This document shows, in pieces, positions 28,224 to 37,962 of a DNA stretch of 64,000 bases. The notes under the pieces were generated by a model. That model worked only from the letters and a program-made list of their open reading frames with translations, ran no database searches and had not been told where the DNA came from. This DNA comes from Leptospira bouyouniensis (GTDB lineage Bacteria; Spirochaetota; Leptospiria; Leptospirales; Leptospiraceae). The position numbers and the translations under genes are program-made. Positions within the stretch are counted from its first letter, which is position 1; each line of letters begins with the position of its first letter. The stretch is taken from the NCBI RefSeq assembly GCF_004769525.1, contig NZ_RQFT01000008.1:248001-312000 (forward strand), written 5' to 3'.

Positions 28224-29579
28224 ATGCTTGTAACGGAAAACTGTGCGATCATGAAGAATCACAGTTTGGGTGGCCGCCTCTGGTTTGTTTTAATTTTATT
28301 TGGACTTGTTGGTCAAATCGCATGGTCTGTTGAAAACATTTACTTTAATTTATTCATTTATAATACAATTTCCAAAAGTACCTCCTCTGTCACATTAATG
28401 GTTCAATTGAGTGGAATTGTTGCGACATTTACAACTTTAATTGCGGGGATTTTATCAGACAAACTTGGTAACAGGAAGTATTTCATCTCATTAGGATATT
28501 TATTTTGGGGATTACTTACTTTGTCCTTTGCTTTTGTATCAAAAGAAAATACAAGCAATTGGTTCGGAATATCAGATGAATCACAAATCATAACACTAAC
28601 AATCGCAATTGTTATCACTTTAGATTGTATTATGACTGCTTTCGGTTCAACATCCAACGATGCAGCCTTTAATGCATTTGTAACAGATAACACTGGTAAT
28701 GCGAGAAGTTTAGCAGAAGGTGTTTTGTCGGCAATGCCACTCATTGCAATGTTAATTGTCGCTGGTGGATTTGGCATGATAGTGACAGCTTTTGGTTACC
28801 CTGGCCTTTTTGTTGGAGTGGGAACATTAATGTCTTTGTCGGGGATACTTGGGTTATGGGTCATACAAGATCACCCAAACCTTACAAAACAAAATTCAAA
28901 TTTTATCGGAGATTTATTATATGGATTCAAATTATCGGTAATTTTAAATCACAAACGATTGTATTTGTACTTTTTAGCAATGGGTATTTATGGAATTGCT
29001 AGCCAAATTTATATGCCTTACTTGATCATTTTTATGCAAGAATATCTAAGTTTTAATGCCATACAGTATTCCATTGTACTTGCGTGTGTGATTCTAGGAG
29101 CAAGCTTCATCACCATATTTCTTGGCAAACAATTCGATGGAAAAAACAAAGATAAATTGCTAATTCAATATTCATTCCTCTATATTCTGGGAATGATATC
29201 GTTATACATTGTCTCAAAATTTCTAAAAGGATACGATACAAACCTTGTGATGATATTTGTTGGTTTCACAAGTTTAATCTTAATCACTGGTTTTGTTTTA
29301 GTACTAGCTCTGTTAGGTGCACAAATCCGAGATTTTACTCCGATTGAAAACACGGGCAAACTACAAGGGATCCGTATGATTTTCTTTGTGTTAATACCTA
29401 TGTTCATTGGACCAATGATTGGTCAAAAAATAAACGAATCGACAAATTTGACCTACATAGATCCAACAAATGGAAGTATTGCACATGTCCCATCACCAGA
29501 AATTTTTATCACTGGCGCAGTATTTTGTTTATTAATATTTTATCCACTAACATTGATTAGAAAAGGAAATCTAAATTAA
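28224..29579 (+). CDS. MFS transporter, possibly for sugars
   Basis: A 451-residue major facilitator with 12 probable membrane segments. The family loop motif between TM2 and TM3 is GILSDKLGNRKYFI. The layout, with NIYFNLFIYNTIS before TM2 and ITAFGSTSNDAAFNAFV around TM4, suggests the sugar:cation (GPH-like) group. It starts at ATG 28224 or, with a shorter N-terminus, at ATG 28251. One base separates it from the GH2 glycosidase downstream, which points to import of a glycoside that the glycosidase then cleaves. The substrate is not shown by the sequence. Confidence 0.85.
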   Translation: MLVTENCAIMKNHSLGGRLWFVLILFGLVGQIAWSVENIYFNLFIYNTISKSTSSVTLMVQLSGIVATFTTLIAGILSDKLGNRKYFISLGYLFWGLLTLSFAFVSKENTSNWFGISDESQIITLTIAIVITLDCIMTAFGSTSNDAAFNAFVTDNTGNARSLAEGVLSAMPLIAMLIVAGGFGMIVTAFGYPGLFVGVGTLMSLSGILGLWVIQDHPNLTKQNSNFIGDLLYGFKLSVILNHKRLYLYFLAMGIYGIASQIYMPYLIIFMQEYLSFNAIQYSIVLACVILGASFITIFLGKQFDGKNKDKLLIQYSFLYILGMISLYIVSKFLKGYDTNLVMIFVGFTSLILITGFVLVLALLGAQIRDFTPIENTGKLQGIRMIFFVLIPMFIGPMIGQKINESTNLTYIDPTNGSIAHVPSPEIFITGAVFCLLIFYPLTLIRKGNLN

Positions 29580-29580
29580 G

Positions 29581-31269
29581 ATGAAAGTTCCCCACATTGA
29601 ATACCCTAGGCCTCAACTTAAAAGAGACAGTTATTTAAATTTAAACGGGGAATGGTTCTTAGGTCATTCCAAACAAGGAGAACCTATTGAATACCAACAC
29701 AAAATCATTGTCCCCTTCTCACCTGAAACAAAAGCAAGTGGCTTGGGTAATTTTATTTTAAAACCAGATGAAGTCTTATTTTATAAAAAAGAATTTGAAA
29801 TAGATTCAGATTTTCTAAATGAAATCACATTTTTACATTTTGGTGCCGTCGATTATTCGTGCATTTGTTATGTAAATGGAAAAGAAGTAGGATACCATCA
29901 AGGTGGATTCCTTCCATTTACATTTGATGTTTCAAAGGTAATTCGACCAGGAAAAAATGAAATCAGACTGACTGTCACTGACCCCACCGATACGGGGAAC
30001 CAATCTAGAGGAAAACAGAAATTAAATCGGGGTGGGATTTGGTACACTCCTCAATCAGGAATATGGCAAACTGTTTGGATGGAAAGTGTTCCAAAAGATT
30101 ATGTAAAAAATGTCAAAATGACTCCCAATATAGAAACTAAATCAATTGAGATTGAAATTGATACCGAAAGTGATTTCATTTCTATCCAGATATTTGATGG
30201 GAAAGAAATCATTGCAGAGGGTTCCAAAAAACATTGTACATTATTAATTTCTAATATGATTCTATGGAGCCCGGAAAATCCAAAACTTTATGAAATATCT
30301 ATTCAAACAAAAAACGATAAAGTTTTATCTTATTTTGGAATGAGAAAGTTTTCGATCGGGTATGATGGAAAATTCAAACGATTGTATTTAAACAACAGAC
30401 CATATTTTCACAATGGCCTCTTGGACCAAGGGTATTGGTCAGATGGATTATTAACACCACCTGATGATGAGTCCATGATCAAAGAAATTAGCCTGATGAA
30501 AGAAATGGGTTTTAATACATTACGCAAACATATAAAAATTGAACCATTACGTTGGTATTATCATTGTGATCGAATTGGAATGTTAGTTTGGCAAGATTTT
30601 GTTTGTGGAGGTGGCCCTTACGAAACTTGGAAAGTAGCTTACTTACCTTTTATCGGATGGAATACAGATGACACTAAATACAGATTTCTAAATCGCACGG
30701 ACGAAAAAGGAAAAAAAGAATTCATTGAAGAAATGAATCAAACGGTCAAACTCCTATACAATACAGTTTCTTTAGCAGTTTGGGTTTTGTTTAATGAAGG
30801 TTGGGGCCAATTTGATAGCATCCAACTCACCAAGAAATTAAAACACTTAGACCCAACAAGGACAATCGATAGTGTAAGTGGTTGGTATGACCAAGGAAAA
30901 AACAGTAGTGATCTAAAAAGTTTACACCTATACTATCAAAAGTTAAAAGTTCCCAAAAATGAGCCAAGAGTTATCGTATTATCTGAATTTGGTGGATATT
31001 CATTAAAAATGGAAGGCCATGTCTTTGATGAAAAAAAGTTATTTGGATATAAAATCCTACCCGACAAAACAACATTACAATGGGAATATAAAAAATTAAT
31101 TGAAGAAGAACTATTACCTTTAATCAATAAAGGACTTAGTGCTTCCATCTACACCCAAGTGAGTGATGTCGAAGAAGAAATAAATGGTCTTGTTACTTTT
31201 GATAGAAAGGTTGTCAAATTTGACATTCCTTTTCTAAAAGAACTAAACTCGAAACTAAATTTCAATTAA
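29581..31269 (+). CDS. Glycoside hydrolase family 2 enzyme
   Basis: GH2 enzymes are beta-galactosidases, beta-glucuronidases and beta-mannosidases. The 562-residue protein has no signal peptide, so it acts in the cytoplasm. It has the N-terminal sugar-binding jelly roll (LNLNGEWFLGHSKQ, YVNGKEVGYHQGGFLPFTFDV), an Ig-like domain (WSPENPKLYEI), and a TIM barrel with the acid-base Glu406 in LFNEGWGQF and the nucleophile Glu469 in VLSEFGGY. At 562 residues it is a short GH2. It lies 1 base after the MFS gene and 9 bases before an alpha/beta hydrolase gene; the three form a likely operon. Confidence 0.93.
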   Translation: MKVPHIEYPRPQLKRDSYLNLNGEWFLGHSKQGEPIEYQHKIIVPFSPETKASGLGNFILKPDEVLFYKKEFEIDSDFLNEITFLHFGAVDYSCICYVNGKEVGYHQGGFLPFTFDVSKVIRPGKNEIRLTVTDPTDTGNQSRGKQKLNRGGIWYTPQSGIWQTVWMESVPKDYVKNVKMTPNIETKSIEIEIDTESDFISIQIFDGKEIIAEGSKKHCTLLISNMILWSPENPKLYEISIQTKNDKVLSYFGMRKFSIGYDGKFKRLYLNNRPYFHNGLLDQGYWSDGLLTPPDDESMIKEISLMKEMGFNTLRKHIKIEPLRWYYHCDRIGMLVWQDFVCGGGPYETWKVAYLPFIGWNTDDTKYRFLNRTDEKGKKEFIEEMNQTVKLLYNTVSLAVWVLFNEGWGQFDSIQLTKKLKHLDPTRTIDSVSGWYDQGKNSSDLKSLHLYYQKLKVPKNEPRVIVLSEFGGYSLKMEGHVFDEKKLFGYKILPDKTTLQWEYKKLIEEELLPLINKGLSASIYTQVSDVEEEINGLVTFDRKVVKFDIPFLKELNSKLNFN

Positions 31270-31278
31270 TCCACTTTC

Positions 31279-32430
31279 ATGTTTTTAGATAACATTTACC
31301 TTATCCTAATTGGAGTATTGATAATAGGATTTTTTCTATATTACATAGTTGATGTAATTGAATTTCCTGTATTAAGGTTTAATGATTCGGAATTTTCATC
31401 GAACATCATTTCAGACACCCCAAGACTCACAAATCGTTACAAACCTACATTTTGGTGTTTTAACCAACATCTAATGTTATTCCTATTGATGTTTAGGGAA
31501 TCAAGATCCAAACTTTTTCCTTATGACAAAATAGAATATTTAGAAATGAAAGACGGAGGTACCACAGGACTTGCTTGGTCAGGATTGGACACAGCGAACC
31601 AAAAAGATAAAACTCCGATCGTTGTCGTTTTTCATACGATCAGCGGAGATGAACAAGACATCAAATCAATTGTATCCCATATCCGAAAAACTTATAATTG
31701 GATCGTTGTTGTTTGTATCCGAAGAGGGCACGGGAATATCCCTTTAACAAAACCTATCATTAATACGATGGGTTCTACTTCAGATTTAAAAGAACAATTA
31801 AATCATATCAGGAAATTGCTCCCAAACAAACCATTATTTGGAGTTGGTATCTCTGCTGGCTCTGGGTTACTTGCTAGATACTTGGGTGAAGCAGGATCAA
31901 AAAGTATGTTCAGTGCTGCTGTAGCTGTATCTCCTGCTTATGATATTGAAAAAGCTTTCCATAGAGTGCATCCTGTTTATAGCAAAATTATGGGTCAAAG
32001 AATGATTGGTTACTTTCTCAAAAGGCATTATAAAAGTTTTGCAAATGTAAAAGGTACAGAGGAATTATTAAAAGTTAAATCACTTGGCGAATTCCAAGAT
32101 AAACTTCACACCATTTCGGGATTTAAAGATAAAGAATCATATTACCAAAAATCAAATCCTATCTTGGTCGCAAACCAAATCAAAACACCTTTACTTGTTT
32201 TAAATGCAGCAGATGATCCAATTTGTGTGAACCAAAATGTTTTAGAAAACTTACATTGGTTAGAAACCTTAAAAAATACAATTCATGTGCATACCAAAAG
32301 GGGAAGTCATATTGCATTTTTTGAAGGTTTCTTTGCAAAATCTTGGTCAGACCGTTTGATTGGGGAATATTTTTTCTCCGTATTTAATTTACTTTCAAAA
32401 TACAAAATTTCTCAAACTGGGAATCACTAA
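31279..32430 (+). CDS. Alpha/beta hydrolase (YheT-like)
   Basis: This 383-residue protein has an N-terminal membrane helix (residues 5-25, IYLILIGVLIIGFFLYYIV) and an alpha/beta hydrolase domain. The oxyanion strand is VVFHTISGDEQD; the nucleophile Ser192 lies in GISAGSG; the acid is likely in NAADDPICV and the His in GSHIAFFEG. It resembles the YheT group of membrane-associated esterases. It is third in the MFS-GH2-hydrolase operon and could deacylate the imported glycoside, although that is only inference from context. Confidence 0.88.
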   Translation: MFLDNIYLILIGVLIIGFFLYYIVDVIEFPVLRFNDSEFSSNIISDTPRLTNRYKPTFWCFNQHLMLFLLMFRESRSKLFPYDKIEYLEMKDGGTTGLAWSGLDTANQKDKTPIVVVFHTISGDEQDIKSIVSHIRKTYNWIVVVCIRRGHGNIPLTKPIINTMGSTSDLKEQLNHIRKLLPNKPLFGVGISAGSGLLARYLGEAGSKSMFSAAVAVSPAYDIEKAFHRVHPVYSKIMGQRMIGYFLKRHYKSFANVKGTEELLKVKSLGEFQDKLHTISGFKDKESYYQKSNPILVANQIKTPLLVLNAADDPICVNQNVLENLHWLETLKNTIHVHTKRGSHIAFFEGFFAKSWSDRLIGEYFFSVFNLLSKYKISQTGNH

Positions 32431-32436
32431 ACTTTC

Positions 32437-32985
32437 TTAATCACGTTCTAAAACAAAAAAGAATGGTTGTTTCATCCCTTTAAAATCCATACACCCAAAC
32501 AACGTATTTTGATTCACTTTCTTAAAGACATCATGAATTGGTAGATTATCGTAGATCATCGCAGATGTGATTTGACCTCTAAATTCAATTTGTCGTACTC
32601 GTGCTTTTGATTTTGAAGTTTGAAACAAAAACTTAAAAAGTAAAAATGGATATCTGAGCGGCCAAAGATTTTTTGATGAAATTAGAGTGGCAAGTCGAAC
32701 AGGCATCAATGAAGGATTTACTTTAAACAAAGACTTCCCAAACGATTTAAAAACAAGTGGATGAACATTTTCTGCATCTACGAACTCTTTTCCATACCAA
32801 TTAAAAGTTTCTAGCGCACCATCCATTGTGTGACCAGTATGAAATCCAGAGCCCCGCCAACGTCCAAACATCTCTTGTGTACTGACAACTTCTAATGCAT
32901 CAAAAAGTGCAAACGACTCTTCAATGGAATTGTTCCTTTTAGATCGCATCTCTTGGAATTTGATTTCTAATGATTGAGTTTTCAT
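32437..32985 (-). CDS. GXWXG/DUF4334 protein
   Basis: A 182-residue cytoplasmic protein. The N-terminal GXWXG motif reads MFGRWRGSGFHTGH, and the C-terminal DUF4334 region ends IYDNLPIHDVFKKVNQNTLFGCMDFKG with FFVLERD. Its function is not known. It converges with the hydrolase gene, 6 bases away. The family call rests on the two-part motif. Confidence 0.85.
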   Translation of the reverse strand: MKTQSLEIKFQEMRSKRNNSIEESFALFDALEVVSTQEMFGRWRGSGFHTGHTMDGALETFNWYGKEFVDAENVHPLVFKSFGKSLFKVNPSLMPVRLATLISSKNLWPLRYPFLLFKFLFQTSKSKARVRQIEFRGQITSAMIYDNLPIHDVFKKVNQNTLFGCMDFKGMKQPFFFVLERD

Positions 32986-33196
32986 AAATAAATTACTTAT
33001 ACCTGTTTTGACAATGCGCTATTTTTAGGAAATATATATCTAATTTGGAAATTAATTTTTGAAAAATGAATTGAGAACAAAATGAATTCGTTTTCGTTCA
33101 TCATAAATACATTGTTAAAAAAAATTGCTTTTTTTTGAATCAAATTTGGTTTTTAATTAGTCGAATGTGATTCTTAAGTAAAATTCATTTCAATAG

Positions 33197-33224
33197 TTGA
33201 ACACTTCAAAAAGTATGTTAAACT
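33197..33224 (+). promoter_or_regulatory. Candidate promoter of the CoA-binding gene (leaderless start)
   Basis: TTGAAC (33197-33202), a 16-base spacer, then TAAACT (33219-33224). The ATG of the next gene is at 33231, where a transcript starting 7 bases past the -10 would begin, so the mRNA would be leaderless. The match to sigma-70 consensus is moderate and the call is uncertain. Confidence 0.35.
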
Positions 33225-33230
33225 TTCTGT

Positions 33231-33641
33231 ATGAACGTTCCAGATTCTGATTTCAAAACTTTGTTACAATCTTACAAAACCATCACTGTATATGGGTTAA
33301 GCAGTGATCCAATAAAACCAAGTCATTATGTTCCAGTTTTCATTAGAGAAAAAGGATGGCAAGTGCTCGGAACATATCCAAAAGAACATAATGTAGGTGA
33401 GTTTCAAATATTCAAAAGTTTAAAGGATGTTCCCAAAGAAGATCGAAAGTTCATAGATGTCTTTCGTAGTTCAGACAAAATCCCTGAAGTTGTAGACGAG
33501 ATTTTAGAGTTAGGTGGCACAGAAGTATTATGGTTACAACTTGGAATTTCACACCCTGAAGCTGAAAAAAAAGCGGAAAACGCAGGGATCAAAGTTATTT
33601 CCAACCGCTGCCTCATCATCGAGTACAACCGAAACTTTTAG
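33231..33641 (+). CDS. CoA-binding domain protein (YccU-like)
   Basis: A 136-residue single-domain protein of the CoA_binding fold: ITVYGLSSDPIKPSH nucleotide-binding start, GWQVLGTYPKEHN, IDVFRSSDKIPEVVDEIL, WLQLGISHPEAEKKAENAG and the ending VISNRCLIIEYNR. These are the conserved signatures of YccU-type proteins, which bind CoA or NAD-like cofactors in vitro. No ribosome-binding site precedes ATG 33231, consistent with the leaderless reading of its promoter. It is isolated between a convergent-strand gene and the TonB receptor. Confidence 0.9.
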   Translation: MNVPDSDFKTLLQSYKTITVYGLSSDPIKPSHYVPVFIREKGWQVLGTYPKEHNVGEFQIFKSLKDVPKEDRKFIDVFRSSDKIPEVVDEILELGGTEVLWLQLGISHPEAEKKAENAGIKVISNRCLIIEYNRNF

Positions 33642-33842
33642 CAAATCATCCTGCGAATTGAGGAAATCTACCCTCTTTTCGCTAGATCTACCTCAAAACG
33701 CTTCATAGTCGCCTACAGGAGTCAAAAATAGTTGGTTTTCTTGTCTCTGAACCACTCGAATTTTGCAGCGAATTTATCTTGATTCTGAGTCTTCATCTCA
33801 TTTTATCTTGCAAAAAACAACCTCGGTAACAAATATGGCCGT

Positions 33843-36227
33843 ATGCATTTCGATCTTGAGATTCATTCTCATATTTTTGCATCTGATAAACCGACTCCAA
33901 CCCAAAGATTTCGGGAAGTCCGAAATCAAAAATTAAAGTTTTTACTAACCGTTTTCTTCTGTTTGGTGGCATTATATTCAGATGGTGTCTTGGGACAAAC
34001 TACTTCACCCAATCCAAAGCCAAATGGTACCGGCGAAGAAAAAAATGATGTAGGGACTTCGAAACAAGAAAATGGAATTCGAGTTACAGGCAAAAAAGAC
34101 CAAAGAGATAGAGAAATCCTTCGAACTCCCAATAGTATCAGTCGATTAAATGAACAAGAGATTCAAGATGCAGGAATCAATAGAACCAATGACATAGATA
34201 AACAAGTACCGAATTTTTCCATTATAGATTCAGGCTCTAGAAACTTCACATATTTTAACATTCGTGGAATGCGAAGTATTGCTTTCAGCGAACCTGCTGT
34301 TGGATTAATTTTGGATGGGATCCCACTGAATGACAACGTAGCACTGAACACGGAATTATACGGTTTAGAAAATATTGAAGTTTATAGAGGGAGCCAAGCA
34401 ACTTTATTTGGAAAAAATTTCCAAGGTGGCGTTGTTGAAATTAAAACAAAAAAACCTACGAATTTAGCAGAAGGAAAAATAACATTAGATTTTGGAAATT
34501 ATAAGAAACAAGAAACATCGGTATATTATAATGCTCCAATTATATATGATAAACTATTTTTTGGAATCGCAGGAAAAACTACAGAACGAGAAGGATACCT
34601 ATCAAATATAACCGGTTTTTATTATCCTAATAATCGCCCTTATGAACTTCCTGTCGAAATTTATAAGACACATCCCGATGGACGGAAAGGAAAAGCGGGA
34701 AGATTCAGATTGTACTTCACTCCCAACGAAATATTTGAGGCGGATTTACAAGTCAGTGCTGAAAGTTTTGATGATGGTGCTCTGAATCTTGTCAACTATT
34801 TAGGAGCAAAATCAGAAAGAGAGAAAGCTCTTTTGCAAGGTTGTGTTGCAGCTCCCTCAAATTGCTCCAAACTATATGGAACATACATCAATCGTGTGAA
34901 TGGTGATAGAAAGGTATATTGGGATTACGAAGGAAAAAGTAACGTAACTGGAAATACATACTCACTTGCTACCACTACTAAATTACCTTTTACCAATTTA
35001 AAAACAGCATCTGCAATTCGAAAGATGGACATTGATCCAATCACAGCCGATTCTGATTTTTCAAAGGTCGATCAAAATCGTTCTATTTATGTAGAAAAGT
35101 CTACAACCTTTCTAAACGATATCTACTTTGAATCGAAGGATAAACATGATCCCCTTCAGTTTAAACTCGGAATTTATGCCTCAAACAAAATAACAAACAT
35201 TGACCAAGCAAGAGAACATAGAGCTCAACTTTATGTGATAAACGACTTTCCGGGATTAAGTGCACCGACCCAAGAGAAAAATTTATCAAGATTACAAGAT
35301 CGAAATATAAGTTTATATACGCATAATAGTTATACCTTCTTTGAAAAATTCACTATCACTTTGGGTGCACGTTTAGAACGACAAGAAAGTCGTTTGTCCC
35401 ATACGGAAAAAGCTGTTGGTGTTTCACCATTTAATCCAATCGGTGAAACTCTCATCTTATCCGATCCATATACAATCAACAACCGTTATAATTATAATGT
35501 ATCTAGAATGATTTTTGATTATAAACCAATCGAAAATCTTATGTTTTTTATTGGTGTCAGTAGGGGTTACAAAAATGCAGGTTACAGCACAGTTGTCAAT
35601 GTACCATCCAGAGCAAGTTTTAAACCAGAAATCAATGATACAATTGAAGCTGGTATAAAGTCAGAATTTTTTAAAGGGAAATTTGGACTTAAGTATACTC
35701 AATTTTATACTGAAACACAAGATTTTCATGTCATCCGAGCCATCAACCTTTCCCAGTATGTAAATCTAAATGCAGAAATGGTTACCATCAGAGGTTATGA
35801 ACTCGAATCTTTTGTAAAACCTCAAAAAGACACCAAACTTGGGTTATCTGCGGGATATACAGAAGGTATATTTAATAAATTTCAAGACACAGTATTAAAT
35901 CGAAATTTCAACGGAAAATGGGTCCATTTTATTCCAAAATATGACGTTGTCAGTTACCTCCAATACAGAAATGATTTTGGAATTTTTTTCAGAGGCGAAT
36001 TCCAGGCAGTTGGGCAAATGTATTTTGCAGCAGATAACACTGTTTATAGTGATCCTTACTATGTATTAAATGCAAGAGTAGGATATGAAACAGATAAAGT
36101 TTCAGCTTATCTTTATATGAATAATATCAACGATCGGTATTATTTTAGCTCTTATATTGATGGCACTTTCCAAGCAGTACCCGGTGCACCCAAAACATAC
36201 GGATTTATGTTGACTTATAAAATATAA
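33843..36227 (+). CDS. TonB-dependent outer-membrane receptor
   Basis: A 794-residue receptor for active uptake across the outer membrane. After a hydrophobic segment (residues 30-50, LKFLLTVFFCLVALYSDGV) ending VLGQ comes a Lys/Pro linker, then the plug domain (RTPNSISRLNEQEIQDAGIN, YFNIRGMR, PAVGLILDGIPL, LENIEVYRGSQATLFGKN) and a 22-strand barrel to the C-terminal aromatic end (YGFMLTYKI). The N-terminus before the signal is unusually long; a start after 33843 is possible. The ligand is unknown; neighbours suggest a siderophore or other iron compound. The lipoprotein gene follows 15 bases downstream. Confidence 0.93.
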   Translation: MHFDLEIHSHIFASDKPTPTQRFREVRNQKLKFLLTVFFCLVALYSDGVLGQTTSPNPKPNGTGEEKNDVGTSKQENGIRVTGKKDQRDREILRTPNSISRLNEQEIQDAGINRTNDIDKQVPNFSIIDSGSRNFTYFNIRGMRSIAFSEPAVGLILDGIPLNDNVALNTELYGLENIEVYRGSQATLFGKNFQGGVVEIKTKKPTNLAEGKITLDFGNYKKQETSVYYNAPIIYDKLFFGIAGKTTEREGYLSNITGFYYPNNRPYELPVEIYKTHPDGRKGKAGRFRLYFTPNEIFEADLQVSAESFDDGALNLVNYLGAKSEREKALLQGCVAAPSNCSKLYGTYINRVNGDRKVYWDYEGKSNVTGNTYSLATTTKLPFTNLKTASAIRKMDIDPITADSDFSKVDQNRSIYVEKSTTFLNDIYFESKDKHDPLQFKLGIYASNKITNIDQAREHRAQLYVINDFPGLSAPTQEKNLSRLQDRNISLYTHNSYTFFEKFTITLGARLERQESRLSHTEKAVGVSPFNPIGETLILSDPYTINNRYNYNVSRMIFDYKPIENLMFFIGVSRGYKNAGYSTVVNVPSRASFKPEINDTIEAGIKSEFFKGKFGLKYTQFYTETQDFHVIRAINLSQYVNLNAEMVTIRGYELESFVKPQKDTKLGLSAGYTEGIFNKFQDTVLNRNFNGKWVHFIPKYDVVSYLQYRNDFGIFFRGEFQAVGQMYFAADNTVYSDPYYVLNARVGYETDKVSAYLYMNNINDRYYFSSYIDGTFQAVPGAPKTYGFMLTYKI

Positions 36228-36242
36228 TTTCTGGAGAACAAT

Positions 36243-36806
36243 ATGAAAACAAAATTAAAAACTATACTAACAATCCTAATAGTTGGAATGAGTTTATTCC
36301 GATGTGACCTTTTTGATCCAAAATCAAAAATTACAAACAACGAGTTGGTGGAAATCGTCACATTACAACAGTTAAATGCAAATAGTATGAGTGAAGGACA
36401 AAAATTAGGTCTCACAATTGCTTATAGCCACCGTTTTAGTGTTAAAAATGGGCCACATTTATTTTGTAGAGAATACTCAACTGCATATTTGGAAAAAAAA
36501 GCAGAATGGGAGTTGAATCTAGAACAAACCTATACAACCATCGGAAACGCAATTGGTCTGGATATTGTAGTAGAACGAATTAATGGTCCCTGTGCGATTA
36601 ATAATAAAATCAGTGCATGCCATTATGATGGTGTAGATGGTATCAATGATTTAATTCCTTATGCCTATTCTACTGAAGGTGAACACAACTATTTAATACC
36701 AGCTTACATATATTACGGAATCACTAATTTAAAAAATGCAAAAGAAGCTTGTGAAGGTTATAAAGGAACTTATGTTTGTTACGATCCGAACAAATGTTGG
36801 CAGTAA
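36243..36806 (+). CDS. Cys-rich lipoprotein paired with the TonB receptor
   Basis: I do not recognise this 187-residue protein. It has a lipoprotein signal with lipobox LFRC (Cys21) and seven further Cys in the mature part (FCREYST, GPCAINN, SACHYDG, EACEGYKG, YVCYDPNKCW), enough for three disulfides. GGAG lies a few bases before ATG 36243. It is in the same transcript as the TonB receptor and ends at a strong terminator. It may be a surface co-receptor for the receptor's ligand (inference). The C-terminal Cys cluster is its most distinctive part. Confidence 0.75.
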   Translation: MKTKLKTILTILIVGMSLFRCDLFDPKSKITNNELVEIVTLQQLNANSMSEGQKLGLTIAYSHRFSVKNGPHLFCREYSTAYLEKKAEWELNLEQTYTTIGNAIGLDIVVERINGPCAINNKISACHYDGVDGINDLIPYAYSTEGEHNYLIPAYIYYGITNLKNAKEACEGYKGTYVCYDPNKCWQ

Positions 36807-36831
36807 ACAAAAGGCCAATTAATTATGCACG

Positions 36832-36862
36832 AAAACCCAATGATTAAAATTGGGTTTTTTGT
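36832..36862. terminator. Bidirectional terminator between TonB operon and PepSY gene
   Basis: A 10-bp hairpin (AAAACCCAAT, loop GATTAAA, ATTGGGTTTT) ends in a T-rich run on the plus strand and is preceded by A's, so it can also work on the minus strand. It overlaps the last codons of the PepSY gene and serves both converging transcripts. Confidence 0.85.
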
Positions 36863-37929
36863 TTTAGAACCTTTCTTTTATTTTTCCGTTTTTGATAAAA
36901 GATCATTATCCCACTCACAGATAAAATTGCAGGAGTTAAACCACAAAGTATCCAGATTATTTTACTAAAATGATTTCCAAATGTTCCGAAGTGAAGAGGT
37001 CGGAAAGAATCTAAAAATTGAGTTTGAAATGATTCTTTGGACATATCAACAAGTTTCAATATTTGGTTTTTATTTGTATCATATAAAACATAAGAACCGT
37101 ATCGACTTTCAAAACGATTCGAATTGTATCGATTTCCATAAAAACCAATTGGTTCATCTTTAGTATGATGTGGAAATGAAATATAACCCAAGTTAAATCC
37201 TTCGATTTTTGTCTTACTTTGTTCGATCAAAGAGTCAATCGACTTATTGGTTGACCAAAGTCCATGAACGACTGTCTCTTTGGGATATGTCCGAATGATT
37301 GTATCGCGAATACTCCACCAACCACCAGTGATTGCCAAGATTAAATGGAACCAAACAGCATTAATCCCAACAAATTTATGTAAGTCGGAAAAAAGGATTT
37401 GGAGACTCTCTCGTAAACGAAGACGAAACAAATTAGTCCAAAATCGTTTATATAATTTTAATCCAGTCAATACGAGCAACAAATACACCAGCGCAAAACA
37501 CCCTGTGATGAAGTATCCAACGCCACCCATGAATAAACTATAATGTAAAACTAAGAGGAATCCGTAAAAACTATCACTGCGATCTTCTTTCAATGATCCA
37601 ATAATCGTTCCATTGAAAGGGTCAAGTAAGTACACGACTTCCTTACTTGGAATGTTTGTGTCATGAAACCATATTTGGTCTGGTTGGTCTAAAAGGTCTG
37701 ATACCAACCAACCGGCGATACTCCCTTTAGGCAATTGGTGATTAAGTTTTTGATACAGACCATCAAAAGTCATTCTATTCTCTTGCAATGGAATTTGTAT
37801 GGGCGTTAACAAGGATTGGATTTCTTTTCCGTAAACTAGTAAGGATCCTGTGATCCCTATCACGAATAAAAAACCAGATCCCAAAATTCCGAGAACCAAA
37901 TGGATTTGGTACCAACGTTTTGCTTTCAA
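36844..37929 (-). CDS. PepSY-associated membrane protein (siderophore reductase-like)
   Basis: A 361-residue inner-membrane protein with four or more helices. The first pair surrounds HLVLGILGSGFLFVIGITGSLLVYG; a mid helix pair includes LHKFVGINAVWFHLILAITGGWW; the last is ILCGLTPAILSVSGIMIFY. This is the PepSY_TM group, whose members sit beside TonB receptors and reduce ferric siderophores. The conserved His of the first, second and last helices are visible (HLVLG, LHKFVG, HFSKII). It converges on the TonB receptor operon and has a Fur-box-like site 34 bases upstream of ATG 37929. Confidence 0.88.
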   Translation of the reverse strand: MKAKRWYQIHLVLGILGSGFLFVIGITGSLLVYGKEIQSLLTPIQIPLQENRMTFDGLYQKLNHQLPKGSIAGWLVSDLLDQPDQIWFHDTNIPSKEVVYLLDPFNGTIIGSLKEDRSDSFYGFLLVLHYSLFMGGVGYFITGCFALVYLLLVLTGLKLYKRFWTNLFRLRLRESLQILFSDLHKFVGINAVWFHLILAITGGWWSIRDTIIRTYPKETVVHGLWSTNKSIDSLIEQSKTKIEGFNLGYISFPHHTKDEPIGFYGNRYNSNRFESRYGSYVLYDTNKNQILKLVDMSKESFQTQFLDSFRPLHFGTFGNHFSKIIWILCGLTPAILSVSGIMIFYQKRKNKRKVLKQKTQF

Positions 37930-37962
37930 TTTTTTTCCTACTCTCCAATTTTTCCATATTAT

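Noticed and set aside
32986..33196. AT-rich gap examined for RNA genes
   Set aside because: No tRNA-like cloverleaf, riboswitch core or hairpin terminator could be supported.
33780..33830. Fur-like sequence upstream of the TonB receptor
   Set aside because: The best alignment gives about 12 of 21 matches and no clear arms.
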